Assembly (NCBI GenBank): GCA_964648485.1
Contig: CAZYOF010000003.1
Location: 62,001-126,000, forward strand
Direction: 5' to 3'
Source of the DNA: DAIOEK01 sp964648485
GTDB lineage: Bacteria; Chloroflexota; Anaerolineae; Anaerolineales; Anaerolineaceae
DNA: 64,000 bases
Part shown: in pieces, positions 9,556 to 18,672 of the stretch
Numbering within the stretch: position 1 is the stretch's first letter
How the letters are laid out: each line of letters begins with the position of its first letter
The notes under the pieces: generated by a model
What the model was told of the DNA's origin: nothing
The model's input: only the letters and a program-made list of their open reading frames with translations
Database searches by the model: none
Made by a program: the position numbers and the translations under genes

Positions 9556-10107
9556 ATGCCAGAGATTACACCACCTGTCCTTATTTTCTTCGCCATTGCC
9601 GGAATTACGGTAATTACCGCACTGGGGATGCTGCTCAGCCGGAGCTCGGTTTATTCTGCCTTATTCCTGGTAATGAATTTTTCATCCGTTGCTTTTCTCT
9701 ATTTTGTTCTGGGCGCACCATTTATCGCGATGGCACAGATAACAGTTTATGCCGGCGCGATCATGGTTTTATTCCTGTTCGTGATCATGCTGCTGGGCAG
9801 TGAAAAAGGTAAACCCGGTGAACCGGTTGGATTTACGCGGGTAATAGGCGGACTGGTAACGCTGGTAGTGTTGGCAGAAGCAGCCATGCTGATCTTCGTG
9901 AAGAATCCGCCTACTTTGATGGTTTCCACTCCCGAGCAGGATGTGGCAACTGCCCAGGCGATCGGTTCCATCCTCTTTGATCAATACATCCTGCCGTTTG
10001 AAGTGACTTCATTCATCCTTCTGGTGGCAGTCATCGGAGCAATTGTGCTGACAAAAACGGAAAAGAAAAAGATGGATCAACCTGGAACTGGCGGGGAGGT
10101 GCACTGA
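9556..10107 (+). CDS. nuoJ: NADH-quinone oxidoreductase subunit J
   Basis: The 183-residue protein has five membrane helices. The segment AQITVYAGAIMVLFLFVIML contains the conserved helix 3, which has a pi-bulge and is involved in conformational coupling in complex I. AGGGAGGAAAC precedes the ATG. A single base separates its stop from the nuoK start. Confidence 0.94.
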   Translation: MPEITPPVLIFFAIAGITVITALGMLLSRSSVYSALFLVMNFSSVAFLYFVLGAPFIAMAQITVYAGAIMVLFLFVIMLLGSEKGKPGEPVGFTRVIGGLVTLVVLAEAAMLIFVKNPPTLMVSTPEQDVATAQAIGSILFDQYILPFEVTSFILLVAVIGAIVLTKTEKKKMDQPGTGGEVH

Positions 10108-10108
10108 T

Positions 10109-10411
10109 ATGGTACCGCTGAGTTACTATCTGGCATTATCTGCGATTATGTTTGTGCTGGGAACTTTCGGCGTGGTCAGCCGGCAGAATCCAATTGTGAT
10201 GTTTATGTCTCTTGAGCTTATGTTCAATGCGGCTAATCTGGCTTTTGTGGCTTTTGCCCGTTATTACAACATGCTTAACGGGCAGATTTTTGTGTTCTTT
10301 GTGATGGTGGTCGCAGCAGCCGAGGTGGCGGTTGGACTCGCGTTGATCGTGGTGATCTTCCGTAACCGCCATAATATCGATGTAGATGAAATGAATACCT
10401 TGAAGGAATAG
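10109..10411 (+). CDS. nuoK: NADH-quinone oxidoreductase subunit K
   Basis: The 100-residue protein has three membrane helices and is homologous to MrpC of Na+/H+ antiporters. The conserved membrane glutamates of the family are seen in SLELMFNAANL (helix 2) and in AAAEVAVGLAL (helix 3); they form part of the proton path. Length and order are typical. Confidence 0.95.
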   Translation: MVPLSYYLALSAIMFVLGTFGVVSRQNPIVMFMSLELMFNAANLAFVAFARYYNMLNGQIFVFFVMVVAAAEVAVGLALIVVIFRNRHNIDVDEMNTLKE

Positions 10412-10424
10412 GGGAAAGACGCAT

Positions 10425-12416
10425 ATGGAATTATCCAGCCTTCCTGCAGGAACGTATTTCAACCTGGTGCCCTGGGTCGTCTTCTTCCCATTGATTGGTC
10501 TGGTGCTGAACCTGATCCTGACCAACCGGGCATCAGAAAAGGTTTATGGAATTATTGCCAGTCTGGCATCCGGCGCATCCTTTGTGGTTGCCAGTCTGCT
10601 GCTTCTCTCGTTGAGCAAACATCCCGAAGCGGTAGTGGTTCCCTTTGCCGAATGGATCAATGTGGGTAACCTGTCAATCAACTGGGCTTTCCGGGTGGAT
10701 ACGCTCTCGGTAACCATGATGATGGCAGTATCAGCAGTTGGAACTCTGATCCACGTGTATTCCATCGGTTATATGCACGAAGATGTGCGAATACAGGGTG
10801 ACCCTTCCCGATACAGCCGCTTCTTCATCTTTATGAACCTCTTCATCGTCATGATGATGATTCTGGTGAGCGCTGAAAGCTACCTGATGACCTTTGTTGG
10901 ATGGGAAGGTGTAGGTTTGTGTTCATACCTCTTAATCGGTTTTTGGTTTGAAAAAGGCAAGGATGGTGAAGGGAATGCCATCGCAGCGAAGAAGGCTTTT
11001 CTAACCAACCGGATCGGGGATTTTGGTTTCATTACTGCCATGTTCCTCATCTTTACCATCTTTGGCAGTCTGAACTTTTCAGATGTGTTTTCAGCTGCGC
11101 GAGCTGGAGGGGTGGATGCCGCTCCCTGGCTCCTGTTGGCATTAAATCTCTTCCTGCTGCTGGCAGTTACAGGAAAATCAGCCCAGGTGCCGCTGTTTGT
11201 CTGGCTGCCGGATGCGATGGCAGGTCCGACACCTGTTTCTGCCCTGATCCATGCTGCAACGATGGTTACTGCCGGTGTGTACCTGGTGGCGCGTTCTTCG
11301 CCGCTCTTCGCTCTGCACCCTGCCGCAGGGACAGTGGTGGCAATTATTGGAGCGGTAACCGCTTTATTTGCAGCAACCATTGCAGTAGGACAGTACGATA
11401 TTAAAAAAGTTCTTGCATATTCCACTATCAGTCAGCTTGGCTTCATGGTGGCGGCGGTGGGAATGGGAGCCTATGTGGCAGGAATTTTCCACCTGGTCAC
11501 CCACGCTTTCTTTAAGGCGTTGCTTTTCCTGTCTTCCGGTTCGGTGATACAGGGAGTGGAATTTGGACATCATCATGCCCCGCATGATGCACATGGAACG
11601 CATGGCGCGGAATTTGACCCGCAAGATATGCGTAATATGGGCGGATTGCGCATCCGCATGAAAACCACTTTCTGGGTATATCTTTTTGGCGCGCTTGCAT
11701 TGGCAGGTATTCCGCCGCTGGCAGGCTTTTTCTCCAAGGATGAAATTCTGGCTTATGCCAGTGAGCACAGCCCGTTCGTTCTTACTTTACTGGTAGCTGC
11801 TGCTTTTCTGACGGCGTTTTATATGGGCAGACAGGTATGGATGGTCTTCTTCGGTCATCCGCGCAGTGATGCTGCTGAAGGCGCCAAGGAAAGTCCGGCG
11901 GTCATGACCATACCGCTCATCATTCTGGCTGTCCTTTCCATCGTGGGAGGCGCACTGAACCTACCCAATATTGAAATTCTCGGCCATTGGCTGGAACATA
12001 CCATTCTGGAAGCTCATCATGTGACTTTTTCCATATTGGTGGCGGGTATTTCTATCGCGGTTGCATTGGGTGGCATTTTGGTTGCCTGGGTCTTATATGG
12101 ACGAAAGCCTTTGGCTGCCGGGCAAACAGATCCACTCGCCAGATTGCTGGGTCCTCTATTTAAAGTGTTTGAACATAAATGGTGGGTGGATGAGATTTAT
12201 GATGTACTCTTCCTGACTCCATATAAAGATTCATCCCAATTACTCGCACAACCCATCGATCAGGGTGTGGTTGATGGCGCAGTTAACGGGTTGGGAAAAC
12301 TTACCGCTGGCTTCTCCCGCGTGTTTCGCACCATGCAGAACGGTCGCGTTAGAGTGTATGCGCTGTACATGATGATTGGTGTTGCAGCGATCATGGGCTA
12401 TCTGATTTTGAGATAA
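10425..12416 (+). CDS. nuoL: NADH-quinone oxidoreductase subunit L
   Basis: The 663-residue antiporter-like, proton-pumping subunit has about 16 helices. The motif FVGWEGVGLCSYLLIGFW contains the key helix-5 glutamate, and PLFVWLPDAMAGPTPVSALI holds the helix-7 lysine region. The C-terminus has the long lateral helix and a final anchor helix expected of NuoL. A His-rich loop (HHHAPHDAHGTHGAEFD) near residue 383 is an unusual but small insertion. Confidence 0.95.
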   Translation: MELSSLPAGTYFNLVPWVVFFPLIGLVLNLILTNRASEKVYGIIASLASGASFVVASLLLLSLSKHPEAVVVPFAEWINVGNLSINWAFRVDTLSVTMMMAVSAVGTLIHVYSIGYMHEDVRIQGDPSRYSRFFIFMNLFIVMMMILVSAESYLMTFVGWEGVGLCSYLLIGFWFEKGKDGEGNAIAAKKAFLTNRIGDFGFITAMFLIFTIFGSLNFSDVFSAARAGGVDAAPWLLLALNLFLLLAVTGKSAQVPLFVWLPDAMAGPTPVSALIHAATMVTAGVYLVARSSPLFALHPAAGTVVAIIGAVTALFAATIAVGQYDIKKVLAYSTISQLGFMVAAVGMGAYVAGIFHLVTHAFFKALLFLSSGSVIQGVEFGHHHAPHDAHGTHGAEFDPQDMRNMGGLRIRMKTTFWVYLFGALALAGIPPLAGFFSKDEILAYASEHSPFVLTLLVAAAFLTAFYMGRQVWMVFFGHPRSDAAEGAKESPAVMTIPLIILAVLSIVGGALNLPNIEILGHWLEHTILEAHHVTFSILVAGISIAVALGGILVAWVLYGRKPLAAGQTDPLARLLGPLFKVFEHKWWVDEIYDVLFLTPYKDSSQLLAQPIDQGVVDGAVNGLGKLTAGFSRVFRTMQNGRVRVYALYMMIGVAAIMGYLILR

Positions 12417-12426
12417 GGGACGGAAT

Positions 12427-13914
12427 ATGGACTATCCGCTGAATCCACTCACTTTACTCACCTTTCTGCCTGTGTTGGGTGTCGTTCTTGTGCTTCTCTT
12501 ATCCGAAGAGCGCAAAGATGCCATCCGATGGGTAGCGTTGATCATCAGCCTGCTGGTATTTGGGGTATCCATTTGGGTCTTAACCCTCTTTGATCCGCAA
12601 AATTCCCGGCTACAGCTGGTGACCCGGCAAAACTGGTTCACCCTCGGTAGCAGTCCCATCTCGTATTTTATGGGAATTGATGGTCTAAGCATTTTGCTTG
12701 TCTTGCTCACCACCTTCCTGACACCCATATCAATTCTTTCGACCTGGTCTGCAGTGAAGGAAAATGTAAAAGGCTTTATGGCTTTCTTCCTGTTGCTGGA
12801 GACAGGTATGCTGGGTGTCTTCCTCGCTCAAGATCTAATTCTTTTCTATATTTTCTGGGAGTTCACCCTCATCCCCATGTATTTCCTGATAGGTATCTGG
12901 GGTGGTGAACGGCGTATCTATGCGGCTGTTAAGTTTTTCCTTTTTACCATGTTTGGATCATTGCTCATGCTGGCAGCTATCCTGTGGTTGGGATTGAAAC
13001 AAGGGACATTCGCCACTCCTGAACTTATCGGCGGCAGCGGATTACCCTACCAGACACAGTTGTGGCTCTTCCTGGCATTTGCGCTGGCATTTGCAATTAA
13101 AGTTCCCATGTTCCCATTGCATACCTGGCTGCCCGATGCCCATGTGGAAGCACCTACTGCCGGTTCAGTAATCCTTGCCGGTGTGCTTTTAAAGATGGGT
13201 TCTTATGGATTTTTACGTTTCAACCTGCCGCTCTTTCCACAGGTGGCGGTGCAGGCTGCCCCGTGGATGGCGCTGCTGGCAGTGATCGGAATCCTCTATG
13301 GTGCCGCGGTTGCATTCGTTCAGCCGGATGTTAAAAAGCTGGTCGCATATTCTTCTGTAAGCCATCTGGGGTTTGTCATGCTGGGTCTGTTTGCTCTCAA
13401 CGCGCAAGGTGTGGAAGGCAGCATCTTGCAGATGATCAACCATGGGTTAAGCACTGGAGCTTTGTTCCTGATTGTCGGAATGATCTACGAGCGTCGTCAT
13501 ACCCGTCTGATGGCGGATTTTGGCGGGCTGTGGAAAGTGATGCCGGTATTGGGCACACTCACCATGATTGTGATGCTTTCGTCGGTAGGTTTACCGGGTT
13601 TGAACGGATTTGTGGGTGAGTTTACAATTCTGATGGGCGCCTATACTTCGAAAGCGATTGGTTATGGGTTGGTTGCCATCACTGCAGCGCTGGGAGTGAT
13701 CCTTGCTGCGGTTTACCTATTGCATATGTACCAGAAGGTTTTCCTCGGGCAGGTGACCCGTGAAGAGAATCGCTCGCTGCTCGATCTCTCGACCCGCGAA
13801 ATCATCACCCTGCTACCCATCCTGATCCTCATCTTCTGGATCGGGGTTTATCCGAAACCATTTTTCAACCTGATTTCTCCCGCAGTTGCCAGCTTATTGC
13901 AGGTTCTGCCATAA
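12427..13914 (+). CDS. nuoM: NADH-quinone oxidoreductase subunit M
   Basis: The 495-residue antiporter-like, proton-pumping subunit has about 14 helices. Diagnostic segments are FYIFWEFTLIPMYFLIGIWG (helix-5 glutamate) and KVPMFPLHTWLPDAHVEAPT. GGGACGGAAT lies before its ATG. It is spaced ten bases from nuoL and twelve from nuoN, consistent with one transcript. Confidence 0.95.
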   Translation: MDYPLNPLTLLTFLPVLGVVLVLLLSEERKDAIRWVALIISLLVFGVSIWVLTLFDPQNSRLQLVTRQNWFTLGSSPISYFMGIDGLSILLVLLTTFLTPISILSTWSAVKENVKGFMAFFLLLETGMLGVFLAQDLILFYIFWEFTLIPMYFLIGIWGGERRIYAAVKFFLFTMFGSLLMLAAILWLGLKQGTFATPELIGGSGLPYQTQLWLFLAFALAFAIKVPMFPLHTWLPDAHVEAPTAGSVILAGVLLKMGSYGFLRFNLPLFPQVAVQAAPWMALLAVIGILYGAAVAFVQPDVKKLVAYSSVSHLGFVMLGLFALNAQGVEGSILQMINHGLSTGALFLIVGMIYERRHTRLMADFGGLWKVMPVLGTLTMIVMLSSVGLPGLNGFVGEFTILMGAYTSKAIGYGLVAITAALGVILAAVYLLHMYQKVFLGQVTREENRSLLDLSTREIITLLPILILIFWIGVYPKPFFNLISPAVASLLQVLP

Positions 13915-13926
13915 AGGGGACGCGCG

Positions 13927-15369
13927 ATGACGATACTGGATTTTCTCTCCCTCCTACCTCACACCGTTTTACTGGTCTGGGCTGCCATCCTGCTCCTTGT
14001 GGATCTTGCCATTCCTAAGAATCGCAAAAGCATCACTGCCCTGCTGGCAGCGATTGGATTGGCAGTTGCGCTGGTTCTGGTGATTGCACAGACCGGTCAA
14101 AATCAGCTTGCATATAATAAAATGGCTGTCGTGGATGGTTTCTCTATTTTCCTAAATATCCTCTATCCACTGGCGGGGATTGCCGCAGTGGCGATCGCGC
14201 CAGATTATCTGCGCAGGTTCAATCTGGAACGAGGCGAATACTACCCGTTATTGCTTTTCTCCATCGCGGGTATGATGCTGATGTCATCCGCAGCAGATTT
14301 GATCATTGTTTTCCTTGCGCTGGAACTTCTCTCGATCCCGCTGTATATCCTTTCGGCAATCGCGGTGGATCGCACGGAGTCTGAAGAGGCGGGTTTGAAA
14401 TACTTCCTACTGGGCGCTTTTGCTTCTGGTTTTGTGCTATACGGCACGGCGATGGTATATGGGGCAACCGGATTTACAGATATCCAGGAAATTGTAAAGG
14501 TGATTGCCTCTGGTAAAGCAATCAGTGGATTATTGATTGCGGGTGGCGGCTTGTTATTGATCGGCTTTGGTTTTAAAGTGGCTGTCTTCCCATTTCAGGT
14601 GTGGACACCCGATGTCTATCAGGGAGCACCTTCTCCGGTTACAGGGTTTATGTCTGTCGGTGCAAAAGTAGCTGGTTTTGCTGCACTTATTCGCGTATTT
14701 GTTTTCATCTTCCCGCAAATGGCAGTGAACCTGGCGCCCGTCATGGCAATTCTGGCTGTGATGACGATGATTTTTGGGAATATTGCCGCGGTCACCCAGG
14801 GTAACATCAAGCGGATGCTGGCTTATTCAAGCATTGCGCATGCCGGCTATTTACTGATGGCGTTTGTTTCATATAACCAGGTTGTGGCTGGCAAGAACAG
14901 CATTGCCAGTATTCTCTTTTACCTCTTTACCTATGCCATTGCTTCGCTGGGTGCGTGGGCGGTTGTTACCGCCATGGAAAAAGCCGAAGGTAGAGGTCTG
15001 GCGATCACTGATTACGCGGGTCTGGGTAAAAAACAACCAGCCCTGGCGGCTGCCATGGCTGTGTTTATGCTCTCGTTTACTGGGATCCCACCTGCCCTGG
15101 GTTTTTGGGGCAAACTCTACCTGTTCCAGACCACTATTGAAGGTGGCTACCTCTGGCTGGCAATCGTTGGTTTGCTCACTTCCGTTGCCTCAGCCTGGTA
15201 CTATCTGCGTGTTATCGTGATGATGTATATGCGTGAAGGTGAGCCGGAAGTTACCGGCGACCGCTGGGTGAAAATTGTACCTTATGCCGCGGCAGTAGCT
15301 TTGCTGGTGATCGGTTTCATACCGGGCAGACTACTAGACTGGGCGCTACAGGCTATCCTGCAAATTTAA
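13927..15369 (+). CDS. nuoN: NADH-quinone oxidoreductase subunit N
   Basis: The 480-residue protein is the third antiporter-like subunit and the last gene of the operon. Signatures are FLALELLSIPLYILSAIA, containing the conserved glutamate, and the segment beginning FKVAVFPFQVWTPDVYQGAP. All 14 subunits A-N are therefore present in canonical order with no interruption. It converges on the DEAD-box helicase gene with a 23-base gap; no clear terminator is seen there. Confidence 0.95.
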   Translation: MTILDFLSLLPHTVLLVWAAILLLVDLAIPKNRKSITALLAAIGLAVALVLVIAQTGQNQLAYNKMAVVDGFSIFLNILYPLAGIAAVAIAPDYLRRFNLERGEYYPLLLFSIAGMMLMSSAADLIIVFLALELLSIPLYILSAIAVDRTESEEAGLKYFLLGAFASGFVLYGTAMVYGATGFTDIQEIVKVIASGKAISGLLIAGGGLLLIGFGFKVAVFPFQVWTPDVYQGAPSPVTGFMSVGAKVAGFAALIRVFVFIFPQMAVNLAPVMAILAVMTMIFGNIAAVTQGNIKRMLAYSSIAHAGYLLMAFVSYNQVVAGKNSIASILFYLFTYAIASLGAWAVVTAMEKAEGRGLAITDYAGLGKKQPALAAAMAVFMLSFTGIPPALGFWGKLYLFQTTIEGGYLWLAIVGLLTSVASAWYYLRVIVMMYMREGEPEVTGDRWVKIVPYAAAVALLVIGFIPGRLLDWALQAILQI

Positions 15370-15392
15370 CTTTTCCGTGCAGTATTATTTAC

Positions 15393-17036
15393 TTACGCCA
15401 CCTGCATGTCCATGCGGACACTGCGGATGTGGATATTTTTGGTGCCTGCGATGACCTGCGATACAAGCTCGGCGGGGACATCCACATAAGAGCGGTTATC
15501 CTGAATCTGTATCCTGCCAATAACACTGCCGGGTATGTTCGCATGAGAGGCGATAATGCCAACCACCTCGCCGGGTTTCAATCCCTGTACGCGACCGAGA
15601 CCAATGCGTAAGCGCGCCATGCCGGGTTCGTGTGATGCTTCGCTGATTTGCATCCGGCTGCCAGAACGAACTGCGTCCAGCCGCTTTCCAGAATCAGATC
15701 GCGGGGAGTATGTTTTCACAATTTCCTGAACCGGATGAATTGGTCTCTGCTTTTCTTCGGCACGGGCAACTTTCAGGGCTGCGGCGGCGATATCCATAGG
15801 ATCAAAGCCCTCTTCCACCATCTTCATGACCAATTCCTTTTCACGAATGCAGCGTCCGCGCTTCAACCACATGCCCACTTTTTTCATCAGCTGTTCTTCA
15901 CGATACACCCGGATAGCTTCTTCATTGGGTACAACTGCCTGTTGAATCTTTTTCCGGGTGAAGCTTTCCACCTGACCCAGGCGGCGTTTTTCTCCCGGTG
16001 ATACCAGGCTGATGGCAGTGCCGGTTTTTCCGGCACGTCCAGTGCGTCCGATGCGGTGTACGTAGATCTCGGGATCTTCGGGTAGATGATAGTTGAACAC
16101 GTGCGAAATATCGTCGATATCCAGTCCGCGGGCTGCCACATCAGTAGCCACCACCACCTTGATCTGGTTCTGGCGGAAGCGGTTGAGCGTACGTTCGCGG
16201 GCTTCCTGGCTCAGATCTCCGCTGAGGGCTTCGGCGGGGTAACCGCGCAAGGAAAGCTCATTGGCGAGGTCAGCCGTTTCCACCCGGGTGCGGACGAAGA
16301 TCAGCGCGCTGGTGATTTCTTCCACCTCAAAAAGACGGGTGAGCGCACCGATTTTCTCGCTGTTGTTGACAAGATAATACTTTTGGGTGATGGCATCGAC
16401 TGTTACCTGCTCCCGTTTAATGGAAACCTGTTTTGGGTCGTGCATATATTTTTCTGCCAGGCGGCGGATTTCTTTGGGGAGGGTTGCTGAGAACAGAGCA
16501 GTCTGCCGGTCTGCGGGGGTTGTAGCCAGGATGGTTTCAATATCTTCCACGAACCCCATGCTGAGCATTTCGTCTGCTTCATCCAATACCAGGGTGCGGA
16601 TGCCGGAGAGGTCCAACACATCTTTGTTGAGCAGATCAATTAACCTGCCGGGAGTGCCGACAATGATATCCACACCGCGGCGTAACTGGTTTATCTGTGG
16701 TCCATATGCCTGACCACCATAGACCGCCAGTATGCGTGCTTCCTGGTGCTTGCTGTAGCCCTGTAAAGCGCCGGCAACCTGGAGTGCGAGTTCCCGGGTG
16801 GGTGTAAGGATCAATCCCTGCGGGGTGCGCTGGTCAGGGTCCAGTAACTGGATCATGGGGAGGGCAAAGGCGGCTGTCTTACCGGTCCCGGTTTGAGCCT
16901 GTCCGATGACATCTTCGCCCGCAAGTATGAGCGGTATTACTTCTGCCTGAATGGGTGTGGGGTTGTTGTAATTCTGTTCGGAAACAGCTTGAAGAAGACC
17001 TGAGTTCAGGTTGAGTTGGTTAAATTCTGTGATCAT
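15393..17036 (-). CDS. DEAD-box ATP-dependent RNA helicase
   Basis: The 547-residue protein unwinds RNA duplexes, probably in ribosome assembly or mRNA turnover, like DeaD/CsdA. In order it shows the Q-motif, AQTGTGKTAA (motif I), LVLDEADEML (II), SATLPKEI (III) and HRIGRTGRAGKTG (VI). A C-terminal DbpA/CsdA-type RNA-binding domain (RIGLGRVQGLKPGEVVGIIA) follows. The start is the ATG at 17036, six bases after AAGGA; a TTG codon lies directly before it. Its long structured leader suggests post-transcriptional control, as is known for cold-shock helicases. Confidence 0.93.
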   Translation of the reverse strand: MITEFNQLNLNSGLLQAVSEQNYNNPTPIQAEVIPLILAGEDVIGQAQTGTGKTAAFALPMIQLLDPDQRTPQGLILTPTRELALQVAGALQGYSKHQEARILAVYGGQAYGPQINQLRRGVDIIVGTPGRLIDLLNKDVLDLSGIRTLVLDEADEMLSMGFVEDIETILATTPADRQTALFSATLPKEIRRLAEKYMHDPKQVSIKREQVTVDAITQKYYLVNNSEKIGALTRLFEVEEITSALIFVRTRVETADLANELSLRGYPAEALSGDLSQEARERTLNRFRQNQIKVVVATDVAARGLDIDDISHVFNYHLPEDPEIYVHRIGRTGRAGKTGTAISLVSPGEKRRLGQVESFTRKKIQQAVVPNEEAIRVYREEQLMKKVGMWLKRGRCIREKELVMKMVEEGFDPMDIAAAALKVARAEEKQRPIHPVQEIVKTYSPRSDSGKRLDAVRSGSRMQISEASHEPGMARLRIGLGRVQGLKPGEVVGIIASHANIPGSVIGRIQIQDNRSYVDVPAELVSQVIAGTKNIHIRSVRMDMQVA

Positions 17037-17140
17037 CAATTATCCTTAATAAATATCTGGAAAGGTTTGATGACCACGGATACCCGGTCTGGCTGATTGA
17101 ACGCTGTCCATTTCCTCGCGGATTGGAACATGCTGCCAAT

Positions 17141-17168
17141 ATAAAAGCCCGACACACTTTCGTCGGGC
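17141..17168 (-). terminator. Hairpin plus U-tract in the helicase leader
   Basis: On the minus strand GCCCGAC and GTCGGGC form a perfect 7-bp stem (17147-17168) with an 8-base loop, followed by TTTTAT. It lies about 110 bases upstream of the helicase start and downstream of any likely helicase promoter. It would therefore act as an attenuator in the leader and not as the end of another gene, since no minus-strand gene lies upstream. The structure is seen; the attenuation role is inferred. Confidence 0.5.
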
Positions 17169-17331
17169 GATCATCCGAAAACACCAAAACAATTCCCTGA
17201 AACGATTACCCCAAAGGGGTTTTGTAAGCGCCTAAGTTTACCACAGATTTATGAATAATTTGTAAAGTCTTTCCTAAGATTTGTTTCAATCTGAAAATAA
17301 ATTTTTCAATATAATTATTCTAGGAGAGGGA
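17169..17331. other. Divergent intergenic region between helicase and P450 genes
   Basis: This stretch separates two divergently transcribed genes. It contains a small plus-strand hairpin (CCCC-AAA-GGGG, 17209-17219) followed by TTTT, and A+T-rich promoter-like sequence. A TATAAT at 17310-17315 would place a P450 transcript start near 17322, just ahead of the GGAGAGGG ribosome-binding site; no good -35 accompanies it. On the minus strand TTTACA-like elements may start the helicase leader. No small gene is visible. Confidence 0.4.
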
Positions 17332-18672
17332 ATGAATATATTTAAGCAAGTACCCCCACAAGAATTATTGGTAAATATCAGGAGGATTCAGCAGCAAATG
17401 CCCATGTATCTGCTCGAAGCCGGGCAGAAATACGGTGATCTGGTACTGCTCGGACAGGGAAAATTCTCTGCCTATTTCATCAACCATCCCGACGCAATCC
17501 AGCATGTACTGCAGGATAATCATAAGAACTATACCAAGAACACCATCCAGTACAACCAGCTCCGCAAAATCACCGGTAACGGGTTGCTGACTAATGACGG
17601 TGATACCTGGCTCAAACACCGCCGGGTGTTGCAACCGGCGTTTACGCGTCAGCGCCTGATGGCGCTCATCCCGCTGGTCAATGAGTTGATGCCACCCCTA
17701 ATCGACCGCTGGAAAAAGGCTGCAGATACCGGAGAGTTGATCAATGTTGACCAGGAAATGATGGAGCTGGCTCTCGAGATCGTAAGCCGATCCATGTTCG
17801 GGATGGGCATTGCCGGAGAATCGAAAAAACTGACCGGCGCGGTCATTACGGCGCTGGATCATCTGATTGACCGGGTACGAAATCCCATGCAGTTGCCTGA
17901 TCCTTTTCCGACCCGCGCCAACCTGCGTAACCGCAAGGCGATGCAGACACTGGATGAAGTCTGTTACCGCATCATCCGCAATGCAAATGATATTCAGTTG
18001 AATGATGAAAACCTGCTTGCCATGCTTTTACACGCGCATCAGGATTCGGCACTCGATTTTGGTGAAGCCCAGACTCGAGATGAGGTCATAACGATATTAA
18101 TTGCCGGACATGAAACGGTGGCTTCTGCCCTCACTTGGACATGGTATTTGCTGTCCCAGTATCCTGCTTATTTTGAAAAAGCTGCACGTGAAATTGAATT
18201 GGTGTTGGGTGACCGCCAGCCTGAGGAAACTGATTACGAAAAACTGGCTCTAACCGGGCAGATCTTTGATGAAGCATTGCGCTTGTACCCACCCGCCTGG
18301 GTGATCTCGCGCCGTTCGATAGATGCTGATGCCGTGATGGGGGTGGATATTCCCGCAAATGCTTTAGTCATTATGAGCCCGTATGCCATTCATCGTCATA
18401 GTGGATTTTGGAAGGATGCAGAAACATTCCGCCCTGAGCGTTTCTCGGCAGAATCCGAGGAAAAACACCCCAGATATGCTTACATCCCCTTTGGCGGGGG
18501 ACCGCGCCTGTGCATCGGGCACCAGTTTGCGTTGATCGAAGCCCGCATTATCCTTGCCCACCTGCTCTCTCAATTTCGCTTGAAGCTTCCGGCAGAGACG
18601 CAGGTACATGTCGACCCGCTGGTTACCTTACGTCCCCGCCACGGGTTGTGGATGCAGGTGGAGCATGCGTAA
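17332..18672 (+). CDS. Cytochrome P450, probable carotenoid hydroxylase
   Basis: The 446-residue haem monooxygenase has the I-helix oxygen-activation motif AGHETVASALTW, the ExxR motif in EALRLYPPAW, and the haem-binding loop FGGGPRLCIGHQFALIEARI with its Cys ligand. The start at 17332 follows GGAGAGGG. It overlaps the lycopene cyclase gene by eight bases and heads the carotenoid block. By analogy with the beta-carotene hydroxylase CYP175A1 of Thermus, also near crtB, it probably hydroxylates the ionone rings. The substrate is inferred from context only. No ferredoxin or reductase partner is adjacent. Confidence 0.85.
   Translation: MNIFKQVPPQELLVNIRRIQQQMPMYLLEAGQKYGDLVLLGQGKFSAYFINHPDAIQHVLQDNHKNYTKNTIQYNQLRKITGNGLLTNDGDTWLKHRRVLQPAFTRQRLMALIPLVNELMPPLIDRWKKAADTGELINVDQEMMELALEIVSRSMFGMGIAGESKKLTGAVITALDHLIDRVRNPMQLPDPFPTRANLRNRKAMQTLDEVCYRIIRNANDIQLNDENLLAMLLHAHQDSALDFGEAQTRDEVITILIAGHETVASALTWTWYLLSQYPAYFEKAAREIELVLGDRQPEETDYEKLALTGQIFDEALRLYPPAWVISRRSIDADAVMGVDIPANALVIMSPYAIHRHSGFWKDAETFRPERFSAESEEKHPRYAYIPFGGGPRLCIGHQFALIEARIILAHLLSQFRLKLPAETQVHVDPLVTLRPRHGLWMQVEHA

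Noticed and set aside
15370..15392. Terminator between nuoN and the helicase gene
   Set aside because: The 23-base gap has no stem-loop or T-tract that I can see.
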